From Chloroflexi bacterium OHK40 (GTDB taxonomy: Bacteria > Chloroflexota > Chloroflexia > Chloroflexales > Chloroflexaceae), in NCBI GenBank assembly GCA_004367505.1, contig SFCB01000196.1, positions 1-35,395 on the forward strand: 35,395 nt of DNA, read 5' to 3'. The notes below the pieces were generated by a model. It was not told where the DNA came from and did not search any database. It saw only the letters and a list, made by a program, of their open reading frames with translations. Positions within the stretch are counted from its first letter, which is position 1, and every line of letters starts with the position of its first letter. Positions 24,338 to 32,397 of the stretch are shown here, piece after piece. Made by a program: the position numbers and the translations under genes.

Positions 24338-25861
24338 CTAGGCGCTCGCCGAGGCGGGCGAGCCTGCGCCAGCGAGCACAAGCTCGGCGCACTTCTCGCC
24401 GATCATCATCACCGTCATGCAGAGGTTCACGCCGATCATGGTGGGGAAGACCGAGGCATCGGCGACGCGCAGCCCTTCGACCCCTCGCACGCATAGCGTG
24501 GGGGTGACGACGGCATCATCGGAACTGGCCGGCCCCATGCGGCAGGTGCCGGCCGGATGGTAGACGGTATTGGAGGTGTGGCGGGCATAGCGCCCGAGCG
24601 CTTCATCACTCTGGCAATCGGGGCCGGGCAGCACCTCGCGGGCGGCCCACGCGGCGAGGGCGGGCCGGGAAGCGATCGCCCTGGCGAGGCGAAGCCCCTC
24701 CACGAGCACACGCTCGTCGTAGCCTCCCGGGTCGCTGAAGTAGCGCGGGTCGATCAGCGGGGGGGCCGCCGGGTCGGCGGAGCGCAGGCGCACCACGCCC
24801 TCGCTTCGCGGGCGAGCGACATTCGGCGTCATACAGAAGGCGTGCTCGGGGATAGCAGCCGGGTAGCCCAGCGCGGCGAAGTCGATGTAGTAGGGCTCGC
24901 TGCCGAAGTGCATCATCATCTCAAAGCTCTCGGCGCCAGGCTCGAAGCGGGCGAAGAGCCCATTCTCCCAGCGCTGGCTCCCGAGTGGCGGAATGGGGTG
25001 CTGCGCCTCCCAGATCGCGACGCACTCGATATGGTCCTGCAGATGCTCGCCAACCGCTGGCAGATCGACCAGTGTGGGCAGGCCAAGGGCGCGCAGGTGG
25101 TCGGCTGGCCCGATCCCGGAGAGCATGAGCAGCTTCGGGCTATCGAAGGCGCCCGCGCAGAGGATGACCTCCTGGCGGGCACGGATCGGACCATGGCTCG
25201 TGAGCACACCGCTCGCGCGGCCACTCTCGTCCAGGGTGATCCGCGTCACGGTGGTGCTGGTGTAGAGCGTGGGGCGCGGGCGCGGCGCGGCGAGCGGAAA
25301 GAGGTAGGCCACCGCGCTGGACTGGCGGATCTCGCCGCTGACGTTGAGTGGCAGCCATGCCGAAGCATCGACCACATCCGGATGACGCAGGTCCGCCGGG
25401 GGAAAGCCCGCGTCGGCCGCCGCCGCCATGAAGGCCACCGCGCAGGGGTTGAGCGGCGGCGGCATGGTAACCGCAACACGCTCGAAGACCCGGCGAAAGG
25501 CCGCGGCGGTACCTTCGGGGCCCCAGCCGGAAGCGCCCATGGCCTCCCAGCGCCGCAGGTCGCTGGCGGGGCTGGCGATCGCGATCACGCTGTTGTGGGA
25601 GCTACAGCCGCCGAGCACCCGGGCGCGAGCGTGACGGATGGCCGAGTTCCCCCGCGCCTGCGGGGCGATAGTGTAGTCGTAGTCGTAGTCGGAGCCGAGC
25701 AATGCCGACCAGCGGCGGTATTCGAGGATGCGCGGGTCGTGCTCACCGCTCGGCCCGGCCTCGATCAGACCCACATCCGCGCCTGCCTCGGCAAGGCGCG
25801 CCGCAACGATGACACCACTCGTGCCACCGCCGACGACAATATACTCGTGTTCCTGGTGCAT
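24338..25861 (-). CDS. GMC family FAD oxidoreductase (choline-dehydrogenase-like)
   Basis: A 507-residue glucose-methanol-choline oxidoreductase. EYIVVGGGTSGVIVAARL is the N-terminal FAD-binding fold, VLGGCSSHNSVIAI is the GMC signature-1 region, and GAFDSPKLLMLSGIGP is signature-2. The C-terminal YHPAGTCRMG carries the catalytic-region His, with GVNLCMTVMMIGEK closing the FAD domain. The start is ATG at 25861: AGGAGG lies 6 nt upstream (25868-25873, complement), better than GTG at 25876. The family oxidises alcohols such as choline to aldehydes and passes electrons to O2 or the respiratory chain. Beside ProVWX and dimethylglycine-type oxidation, a choline-like alcohol is a sensible guess. 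No betaine aldehyde dehydrogenase is in the window, so another alcohol remains possible. Confidence 0.85.
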   Translation of the reverse strand: MHQEHEYIVVGGGTSGVIVAARLAEAGADVGLIEAGPSGEHDPRILEYRRWSALLGSDYDYDYTIAPQARGNSAIRHARARVLGGCSSHNSVIAIASPASDLRRWEAMGASGWGPEGTAAAFRRVFERVAVTMPPPLNPCAVAFMAAAADAGFPPADLRHPDVVDASAWLPLNVSGEIRQSSAVAYLFPLAAPRPRPTLYTSTTVTRITLDESGRASGVLTSHGPIRARQEVILCAGAFDSPKLLMLSGIGPADHLRALGLPTLVDLPAVGEHLQDHIECVAIWEAQHPIPPLGSQRWENGLFARFEPGAESFEMMMHFGSEPYYIDFAALGYPAAIPEHAFCMTPNVARPRSEGVVRLRSADPAAPPLIDPRYFSDPGGYDERVLVEGLRLARAIASRPALAAWAAREVLPGPDCQSDEALGRYARHTSNTVYHPAGTCRMGPASSDDAVVTPTLCVRGVEGLRVADASVFPTMIGVNLCMTVMMIGEKCAELVLAGAGSPASASA

Positions 25862-26008
25862 TGCCACCCTCCTCACCTGTTCGCCGTGGATGGCCGGACC
25901 GGCCAGACAGGGGGGCGGGGCGGCACACCTCCGCGCTGCGGGGGCCAGAGGGGCAGGGGTAGGCCAACAACAGCCATAGCGTCCTCATGCAAGCAGGCCG
26001 GAGCGAGC
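25862..26008 (-). other. 147-bp gap inside the minus-strand operon
   Basis: This is the only sizeable gap in the operon, between the fused ProW and the GMC gene. It contains the AGGAGG ribosome site (25868-25873). No clear promoter or terminator was recognised; an internal promoter cannot be excluded. Confidence 0.4.
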
Positions 26009-28012
26009 TCATCCGGCGCGGCGAGCCACAGCTTGAGTGATCCGGTCGAGGATCATAGCGAGAATCACAATCGCGAGGCCGGCCTCGATCCCACGGCCGG
26101 TCTCGTTGCGCGCGAGCCCCATCACCGCCTCCAGGCCAAGGCCGGCGCCACCCACGAGCCCGGCGATGATCACCATGGCGAGCACCATCATGATCATCTG
26201 GTTGACGGCGAGCATCAGCGCGGGGATGGCCTGGGGCAACTGAACCTTCAGCAGGGTTTGGAGGCGCGTGGAGCCGAAGGCCTCGGCGGCCTCGACGGTG
26301 GCCGGCGGCACCTGGGAGATCCCCAACTCGGTGAGCCTGATGCCAGGCGGCAGCGCGTAGAGCACGGCGGCGATCAGCCCCGGTACGCGACCGACATTGA
26401 AGAGCATGATCACCGGAACGAGATAAACAAAGGTAGGGATCGTCTGGAGGGCGTCAAGCACGGGCCGCAGCACGGCGCTCAGCCGCGGGTGCTGCGCGGC
26501 GAGCACACCGATCGGGAGCGCGCAGAGCATGGTCATGGCCACCATCAGCAGCACCTGGCTGAGGGTCTCCATGGCTGGCGCCCACATGCCGAGGGCACCG
26601 ATCGCGAGCATGCCGGTTGCGGCGCCGAAGGCGAGGCGAGGGCCACCGGCCACCGCCGCACACGCCGCGACGGCGAGCACCACCACCGGCCAGGGCAGCC
26701 AGGCGAGCAGCAGGTCGCGGGCCGGGTTGAGCAAGGAGCGTGTGATCCCATCGCTCAGCGGGCCTGTCACCACGAAGAGGTTGTCGCGGGCCCAGGCCAC
26801 GGCGGCGTTGGCCGGCCCGCGCAACCCGATCTGCCAGGCATCGGGGAACGAGCCGGCGCGCAGCACCAGGAGGTTGAGCACGGCGGCGACGAGGAGGAGC
26901 AGCGCCCCGTTGATCAGGCGCGGGTGGCGCAAGGCAAGCCGGCGTGCCGTATCGGTGGGCAGCCGATCGGCGATAGCGGTCGCGGGCCAGCCGGCGAGCG
27001 GGCCACGGGGACGGAGCCCATCGGGGGCGCCTGGATCTACCTGGCCGAGGCCCTGGCTCAGCCGGTCGAGCACCATCGCCAGCAGGGCGATGATCAGGCC
27101 AGCCTCGAGGGCCTGGCCCACATTGAGCCGCTGGAGGGCCACCAGCACCTCACGACCGAGGCCGCCGGCACCGATCATCGCCGCGATCACGACCATGCCC
27201 AGGGCCATCATAATCGTCTGGTTGACGCCGGCGAGGATGCTCGGCATGGCCAGGGGCAACTGTACGCCACGGAGTAGCTGCCATGGTGAAGCGCCGAAGG
27301 CCCGGGCCGCCTCCACGGCGGGCGGGTTGGCCTCGCGCACACCAAGAGCCGTGAGCCGGATCATCGGCGGTACGGCGTAGATCAGGGTGGCGATCAGGGC
27401 CGGTACCCGCGCCACGCCGAAGAAGAGCAGCACGGGGATGAGGTAGACAAAGGCCGGCATGGTCTGCATGGCGTCGAGCACCGGGCGGAGCAACCCATCC
27501 AGGCGCGGGCGCGCGGCGGCGGCGATCCCCAGCGGCAGGCCAATGAGCATGGCGAGCAGCAGTGCTGCCAGCATGAGCGCCAGGGTCTGTATGGTCGGCT
27601 CCCAGAGCCCGAAGAGCCCCGCGAGCAGCAGGCTCCCCGCGCAGAAGAGCCCGAGACGCAGGCCCCCGGCCAGGGAGCCGTGGATGAGGAAGAGCAGCAG
27701 GATCACCGGCCAGCCGAGGGCGAGCAAAGCACCCTCGATCAGCCGGAGGGCGGCGTCGAGCGTGGCACTCAGGGGGGTGAAGCCATAGACGAAGACCGGG
27801 TTGCTGGCCCGGTTGCCGATCACCCAGCCCTGAAAGGCGTCGATTGGCCCCCGCAGGCCGATGTTCCACGTCGCCGGAAAGGCGCGGGCTTCGGCTGGCC
27901 AGAGGAGAGCGAGCAGGGCGAGTATGAGCACGGCGGCGAGCCACGCCAGGCCCGCGCGCCACGGGCGGGGCGCCTGCCGCGCGATCGGAATAGGCTGGGT
28001 GCGCGTGGCCAT
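26009..28012 (-). CDS. proW: Tandem-fused glycine betaine/proline ABC permease (ProW-ProW)
   Basis: A 667-residue inner-membrane permease containing two ProW/OpuAB-type domains in one polypeptide. Each half starts with an extracytoplasmic WNIGLRGP / WQIGLRGP segment and then has several membrane helices. Each ends in the ATPase-coupling EAA loop: [14 protein letters not shown] near residue 240 and [15 protein letters not shown] near residue 570. Typical ProW proteins are 280-350 residues, so this is a duplication-fusion giving a covalent pseudo-dimer. ATG at 28012 is 5 nt downstream of the ProV stop, so translation is coupled. With ProV and ProX it should import glycine betaine, choline or a related quaternary amine, for use as a nutrient or as an osmoprotectant. 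Confidence 0.92.
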   Translation of the reverse strand: MATRTQPIPIARQAPRPWRAGLAWLAAVLILALLALLWPAEARAFPATWNIGLRGPIDAFQGWVIGNRASNPVFVYGFTPLSATLDAALRLIEGALLALGWPVILLLFLIHGSLAGGLRLGLFCAGSLLLAGLFGLWEPTIQTLALMLAALLLAMLIGLPLGIAAAARPRLDGLLRPVLDAMQTMPAFVYLIPVLLFFGVARVPALIATLIYAVPPMIRLTALGVREANPPAVEAARAFGASPWQLLRGVQLPLAMPSILAGVNQTIMMALGMVVIAAMIGAGGLGREVLVALQRLNVGQALEAGLIIALLAMVLDRLSQGLGQVDPGAPDGLRPRGPLAGWPATAIADRLPTDTARRLALRHPRLINGALLLLVAAVLNLLVLRAGSFPDAWQIGLRGPANAAVAWARDNLFVVTGPLSDGITRSLLNPARDLLLAWLPWPVVVLAVAACAAVAGGPRLAFGAATGMLAIGALGMWAPAMETLSQVLLMVAMTMLCALPIGVLAAQHPRLSAVLRPVLDALQTIPTFVYLVPVIMLFNVGRVPGLIAAVLYALPPGIRLTELGISQVPPATVEAAEAFGSTRLQTLLKVQLPQAIPALMLAVNQMIMMVLAMVIIAGLVGGAGLGLEAVMGLARNETGRGIEAGLAIVILAMILDRITQAVARRAG

Positions 28013-28017
28013 AGCGA

Positions 28018-29049
28018 TCAGGTCCGGCTGAGGGCCCGGAGCACCATCGCCCGGTCCAGGTGGCCAATCGTGCTCCCGCTCACGTCTACCACGGCGAGTG
28101 GCTCGGCGTGCGCCACAACGATGGGGAGCAGGTCATCGAGGCGGCTGTGGGCGGGCACGGCGACGGTGGCCGGCGGCGTCGGGCACGGATCGCAGGCGAC
28201 CATCACCGAGGCGGCGCTGAGCACCCGACCGAGCGGCGCATCCTGGACGAAGCCGCGCACATCGTCGTTGGCCGGGCGGAGCACCAACTCCTCTGGCGTG
28301 CCCACCTGCACGATCTGGCCCTGGCGCATCACCGCGATCCGGTCGCCGAGCTTCAAAGCCTCGGCGAAATCGTGGGTAATGAAGATACTGGTCTTGCGCA
28401 GGGTTGCCTGGAGCCGGAGCAATTCGTCCTGCATCTCGCGGCGGATGAGTGGGTCAAGCGCACTGAAGGGCTCGTCAAAGAGGAGCACCTCGGGCTCCAC
28501 GGCGAGGGCCCGAGCGAGCCCCACACGCTGCTGCATGCCGCCAGAGAGTTGCCGAGGGTAATGGTACTCCCAACCCTGAAGGCCCACCAGCGCCAGCATA
28601 GCGGCGGCCCGCTCGCGGCACGCGTGGCGAGGCATGCCACGCACCTCCAGCCCGTAGGCCACATTGTCGATCACCCGGCGGTGGGGGAAGAGGCCAAAGT
28701 GCTGGAAGACCATGCTCACCGTGTGGCGGCGCAGCTCCCGCAGCGCGGCGGGGGCCATCCGCACGACATCCTGGCCATCGATCAGGATGGCGCCGTTCGT
28801 CGGCTCAGTGAGGCGCGAGATGCAGCGGATCAGGGTAGACTTCCCGCTGCCGGAGAGCCCCATGATCACGAACGTCTCGCCGTGACGCACCTGGAAGCTG
28901 ACTCCCCGCACAGCCACGACATGGCCATCGCGGGGCGGGGCCTCCGGCGCGGCCAGCAGGGCCGCGTGCGTGCCACGGGGATCGGGCCCGAAGATCTTCC
29001 AGAGATCGCGGACCTCGATCTTGGGTCGTGCGTCAGGAGCGGCGATCAC
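28018..29049 (-). CDS. proV: Glycine betaine/proline ABC transporter ATPase (ProV)
   Basis: A 343-residue ATPase of the ProV/OpuAA type. The ABC domain has Walker [10 protein letters not shown], the Q-loop [10 protein letters not shown], signature LSGGMQQR, Walker [13 protein letters not shown] and the switch His in FITHDF. ProV-type proteins usually end with two CBS domains (about 400 residues in total) that sense ionic strength or nucleotides. Here only about 80 residues follow the ABC domain, with a single recognisable CBS-like end ([17 protein letters not shown]), so the regulatory part is shortened. GTG at 29049 is 9 nt after GGGAGG (29059-29064, complement); GTG at 29058 is too close to that site. 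It precedes the permease by 5 nt. Confidence 0.92.
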   Translation of the reverse strand: MIAAPDARPKIEVRDLWKIFGPDPRGTHAALLAAPEAPPRDGHVVAVRGVSFQVRHGETFVIMGLSGSGKSTLIRCISRLTEPTNGAILIDGQDVVRMAPAALRELRRHTVSMVFQHFGLFPHRRVIDNVAYGLEVRGMPRHACRERAAAMLALVGLQGWEYHYPRQLSGGMQQRVGLARALAVEPEVLLFDEPFSALDPLIRREMQDELLRLQATLRKTSIFITHDFAEALKLGDRIAVMRQGQIVQVGTPEELVLRPANDDVRGFVQDAPLGRVLSAASVMVACDPCPTPPATVAVPAHSRLDDLLPIVVAHAEPLAVVDVSGSTIGHLDRAMVLRALSRT

Positions 29050-29109
29050 CAGCGGCACCCTCCCTCATCCAGAGTCCTTCCCTTCTGTCCACCACCGGGA
29101 CAGCAGCCC

Positions 29110-30081
29110 CTACGAATCGGTCGGGAGCCAGGCCCGCCAGACCGACTCATTGGCATCGACCCACTCCTTCGCGGCGGCGGCCGCCTCCTTGCCATCGAGC
29201 TCAGTGGCGGCGATCATGGCGATCTGGTCGTCGTTGGTGTACTGCATATTCTTGAGGAGCGCGTAGGCGTCGGGGGCGGCCTCCTGCAGGCCAGCCCACG
29301 CGGCCTTGTAGAGCACGTCCTCGGGGTAGTCGCAGGCCACACCGCCGCTCTCGGCCTGGGCGTAACACTCGTCGCTGTAGGCCGGCAAGGCCACCGGGGT
29401 AAGCTGGTAGCGAGCGTGGATGGAGTGGGGTGTCCAGAAGTAGAAGAGGATGGGCTCCTGGCGGCTGTAGGCCGCATCGACGGCGGCGAGCACCGCCTGC
29501 TCCGAGCCCGACTGCACCACCTGCAGATTGAGGCCGAGGTTCTCGATGATCGCCGCATCATACTGCACCCAACTCGGGTCGCCGGCGAGGAACTGGCCCT
29601 TCTCGCCCGTCTCGGCAGTCTTAAAGAGCCCGGCCAGGGCTGGGTCCTGGAAACCCTCCCAGCTCGCAAGTGCCGGATTCTGCTCGACCACATAGGTCGG
29701 CACATACCAGCTAATCTTGCCCACCACCCCGAGCGGCCCGAGGTCCTCCACCACCTGCTGGTCCTCGATATACTGCTTGCGGTTCTCGGCGTGGCCGGAG
29801 GGCCAGATCTCGAGTGTAGCGCTCAGGTCGCCGCTGGCGAGCGCGGCCCACTGGGCGTTTTCATCAATCGTCACAATCTCGACGGGATAGTCGAGTTGCT
29901 CCTCCAGGAGAATCTTTGCAACGTGCACATTCACGGACGAGCCGGTCCAGGGATTTTCGGCGAGCTTGATCGTGATCTTGGGCGTGGCCGCAGGCTGCTG
30001 GGCGCCACAGGCGGCGAGCAGCCCGACGACGAGGAGCAACAGGGCGAGCAGCGAGAGCGGGCGCATGCGGAGAGCGGGCAT
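29110..30081 (-). CDS. proX: Glycine betaine/proline-type substrate-binding lipoprotein (ProX/OpuAC)
   Basis: A 323-residue OpuAC-family binding protein anchored by a lipid. The signal peptide has charged RMR, a Leu-rich core and the lipobox LLAAC with C25 as the lipidated residue. The mature domain begins near ITIKLAENPWTGSS, where the Trp is the type of aromatic residue used in ProX ligand cages. It continues with GDLSATLEIWPSGHAE and ILFYFWTPHSIHARYQL. A Cys pair in the DECYAQAESGGVACDYP region could form a disulfide. ATG at 30081 follows GAGGTG (30087-30092, complement) by 5 nt. It is 25 bp downstream of the DppC-like gene. It should capture a quaternary amine for the fused ProW. Confidence 0.92.
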   Translation of the reverse strand: MPALRMRPLSLLALLLLVVGLLAACGAQQPAATPKITIKLAENPWTGSSVNVHVAKILLEEQLDYPVEIVTIDENAQWAALASGDLSATLEIWPSGHAENRKQYIEDQQVVEDLGPLGVVGKISWYVPTYVVEQNPALASWEGFQDPALAGLFKTAETGEKGQFLAGDPSWVQYDAAIIENLGLNLQVVQSGSEQAVLAAVDAAYSRQEPILFYFWTPHSIHARYQLTPVALPAYSDECYAQAESGGVACDYPEDVLYKAAWAGLQEAAPDAYALLKNMQYTNDDQIAMIAATELDGKEAAAAAKEWVDANESVWRAWLPTDS

Positions 30082-30106
30082 CGGTTCACCTCAGGCGTAG
30101 GGCGGC

Positions 30107-31054
30107 TTAGCGATAGCGTTCGAGCTCCTCCTGCACCCCATCGGCGAGGAGGTTGAGACCGACCACCAGCGAGGCAGTGGCGAGCGAGGCCCAGAGCGCG
30201 TCCCAGGGGTGGCCAGCCTGAATGAACTTACGCCCCGCGTTGACGATCGAGCCCCAATCGGGCGAGGGCGGCGGCAGGCCGAGGCCGAGGAAGCCCAGGG
30301 TTCCGATGGCGAAGACGGCGTAACCAACCCGCAGCATGGCATCGACGATGATCGGCCCCCGGGCGTTGGGCAGAATCTCCACGACCATGATGTACCACGG
30401 GCTCTCGCCGCGAGTCTGGGCCGCCGCCACATAGTCGCGGGTTTTGAGATCGAGCGTGAGCGAGCGTACCAGGCGCGCCACCCCCGGCGCCCCGGCGATG
30501 GTGATCGCCAGCACCACATTGAGCGCCGAGGGGCCAAGGGCGGCGATGATCACCAGGTAGAGCAAGATCTGGGGAAAGGCCATCAGCGCGTCGAGCAGGC
30601 GCATGACGATCTCGTCAGTCTGGCCGCCGAAGTAGCCAGCGATCAGCCCCAGGGCGCCACCCAGAAGCAGGGCGATGCCCACCGAGATCGGCGCGAGCAG
30701 CAGGATGATCCGGGCCCCGTGCGCGATCCGCGCCCAGAGATCGCGCCCCAGGCGGTCGGTGCCGAGCCAGTGCTCCCAGGATGGGCCCTGCAGGCCGGCG
30801 CCCTGGAACTGCTCCAGCGGGTCGTAGCGGGCTAGCAGCGGGGTAGCGGTAAACTCCGGGTCGCCCGACCAGCAGCGGGGCTGCACCAGGCAGGCATCGG
30901 CGAAGAGCGCCACCCCCACCCAGAAGAGCACCATCGCGAGCCCGGCCAGCGCCGTGCGTGAGCGGCGGAGGATGGCCCAGGCCGTCCGAAGGCCGCGCCA
31001 CCGCGCGGGGGGCGCCTCGGGGGCCACGGCTGTTGTCTGCTCGGCGAGGGCCAC
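30107..31054 (-). CDS. DppC-like ABC transporter permease
   Basis: A 315-residue inner-membrane permease of the DppC/OppC family. After an N-terminal helix (ALAGLAMVLFWVGVALF) comes the extracytoplasmic segment with HWLGTDRLGRDLWARIAHGAR, the family's entry motif. Membrane helices follow, and a cytoplasmic EAA-type loop YVAAAQTRGESPWYIM. LGLGLPPPSPDWGSIVNAG is the conserved DppC ending. GTG at 31054 is preceded by GAGGTG with a 5-nt spacer. It lies 32 bp after the DppB-like gene and 25 bp before ProX. It pairs with the DppB-like protein and probably with the fused ATPase at 22,201-24,315. Substrate unknown. Confidence 0.92.
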   Translation of the reverse strand: MALAEQTTAVAPEAPPARWRGLRTAWAILRRSRTALAGLAMVLFWVGVALFADACLVQPRCWSGDPEFTATPLLARYDPLEQFQGAGLQGPSWEHWLGTDRLGRDLWARIAHGARIILLLAPISVGIALLLGGALGLIAGYFGGQTDEIVMRLLDALMAFPQILLYLVIIAALGPSALNVVLAITIAGAPGVARLVRSLTLDLKTRDYVAAAQTRGESPWYIMVVEILPNARGPIIVDAMLRVGYAVFAIGTLGFLGLGLPPPSPDWGSIVNAGRKFIQAGHPWDALWASLATASLVVGLNLLADGVQEELERYR

Positions 31055-31086
31055 GGGCCACCTCGTACGGCCAGCACGCGCGGGGG

Positions 31087-32394
31087 TCAGGCGAAGCGGA
31101 TGCGCGGGTTGAGCCAGGTGTAGATCAGGTCGGCGACGAGCTGGGTAATGACGGCGATCACCACGAGCACCATGGTGGCGGCGGAGATCGCGAAGACATC
31201 GCGGAAGAGGGCCGCCTCCAGCACGTAGCGGCCCAGCCCGGGGAAGCCAAAGAGCGTCTCGACCACCACGATCCCGCCGATCAGCCAGTTGACGTGGAGA
31301 ATAATGACGGTTACCGGGGCCATCAGGGCGTTGCGCAGGGCGTGGTGCAGGATGATCCGTCGCTCGGGCAGGCCCTTGAGCGTGGCGGTGCGGATGTAGT
31401 TCGTGCGCATCACCTCAACCATGCTCGAGCGGGTGATTCGCAGCACGTAGCCCAACTCGATCAGCGTGAGGGTGATGATCGGCAGGACGAGCATCTGGGG
31501 ATTTTGCCAGATCGTGCTCTCGGAGGTGACGACGACGGCGCCGGGCAACCAGCCGAGCCAGGAAGAGAAGATCAGGATCAGGAAGACCCCGGAGGCGAAC
31601 TCGGGTGTGGCCGTGGCGATGAGGCTGGCAATCGAGAGGAGCCGATCGGTGAGGCGGCCCTCATTGAGCCCGGCGAGGAGGCCAAGGGCGAGAGCCAGGG
31701 GCATCACCACCACAAAGGCGATCGCGGCGAGCAGCAGTGTGTTCAGCAGCCGGGGGAAGAGCGTCTCGGCCACGGGGCGGCGGGTGAGAAAACTCACGCC
31801 GGGGTCACCCCGTAGCAGGCCCTTCTGGAGCGGCACGTACTGGCGTGGCGCGCCGGGCACGCTCGTCCAGGCGCCCTTGTTCTGGGTCCAGGCCTCGAGC
31901 TGATCGCCGCGCACCCACATCGCGGCGCGGCCCTCGCGGTCCACCCCCCAGAAGATCTCGAAGCCCTCGGCGTTGCGCTGCCACACCTCGGGGCCCAGCG
32001 TCACCTCACGGATGCCGCCATCGGCCAGGCGCTCGATCCGCAGCATGGTCTCGCCGTCGGCGGTGGCATTCTGGTAGAGCGTCCCGTCGGGCAGGCGGCC
32101 CCACCAGTTGTAGCGCCCATTCTCGGGCTCGTAGATCCGCGCCACCTCGGTACCGATCAGGCGCCGGGCCTGCCAGTCACTGCCGAGCATCCAGCGAATA
32201 TAGCGCGTGAGCGGGGGCTGATCGAGGCCATTCTGGGCGTTGAACGAGGCCTCCTGCTCCGGGGTGATCGTATTGCCCAGCGAGTTGATCGCGATATTGC
32301 CTGGGGCGATCTCGCAGATCGCAAAGACTGCGATCGAGACGAGGAAGAGGGTGAGCACCAGGTAGAGGAGCCGGCGGATCAGGAACACGGCCAT
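31087..32394 (-). CDS. DppB-like ABC transporter permease with large extracytoplasmic insertion
   Basis: A 435-residue permease of the DppB/OppB family, which is usually 305-340 residues. The N-terminal helix (LIRRLLYLVLTLFLVSIAVF) and the conserved GDPGVSF motif (196-202) are present. The EAA-type coupling loop TATLKGLPERRIILHHALRNA and the ending VVVETLFGFPGLGRY are typical. Between RWMLGSDW (67-74) and GLLRGDPGVSF lies an extra ~118 residues (about 74-191), hydrophilic and Trp-rich. These should form an extracytoplasmic domain after the first helix. ATG at 32394 is 3 nt after the flavoprotein stop, and the flavoprotein's last codons supply the AAGGGG ribosome site. The insertion could assist substrate capture, which would fit the lack of an adjacent binding protein. 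Confidence 0.9.
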   Translation of the reverse strand: MAVFLIRRLLYLVLTLFLVSIAVFAICEIAPGNIAINSLGNTITPEQEASFNAQNGLDQPPLTRYIRWMLGSDWQARRLIGTEVARIYEPENGRYNWWGRLPDGTLYQNATADGETMLRIERLADGGIREVTLGPEVWQRNAEGFEIFWGVDREGRAAMWVRGDQLEAWTQNKGAWTSVPGAPRQYVPLQKGLLRGDPGVSFLTRRPVAETLFPRLLNTLLLAAIAFVVVMPLALALGLLAGLNEGRLTDRLLSIASLIATATPEFASGVFLILIFSSWLGWLPGAVVVTSESTIWQNPQMLVLPIITLTLIELGYVLRITRSSMVEVMRTNYIRTATLKGLPERRIILHHALRNALMAPVTVIILHVNWLIGGIVVVETLFGFPGLGRYVLEAALFRDVFAISAATMVLVVIAVITQLVADLIYTWLNPRIRFA

Positions 32395-32397
32395 GGG

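Noticed and set aside
22129-24507. A 792-codon open frame on the + strand opposite the fused ABC ATPase
   Set aside because: The minus strand has two complete ABC ATPase domains; the + frame is a His/Arg-rich shadow.
24557-27277. A 906-codon open frame on the + strand opposite the GMC and ProW genes
   Set aside because: It lies antisense to two clearly recognisable proteins, has His/Gly/Arg-rich composition without any domain, and is explained by the low stop-codon rate of GC-rich DNA.
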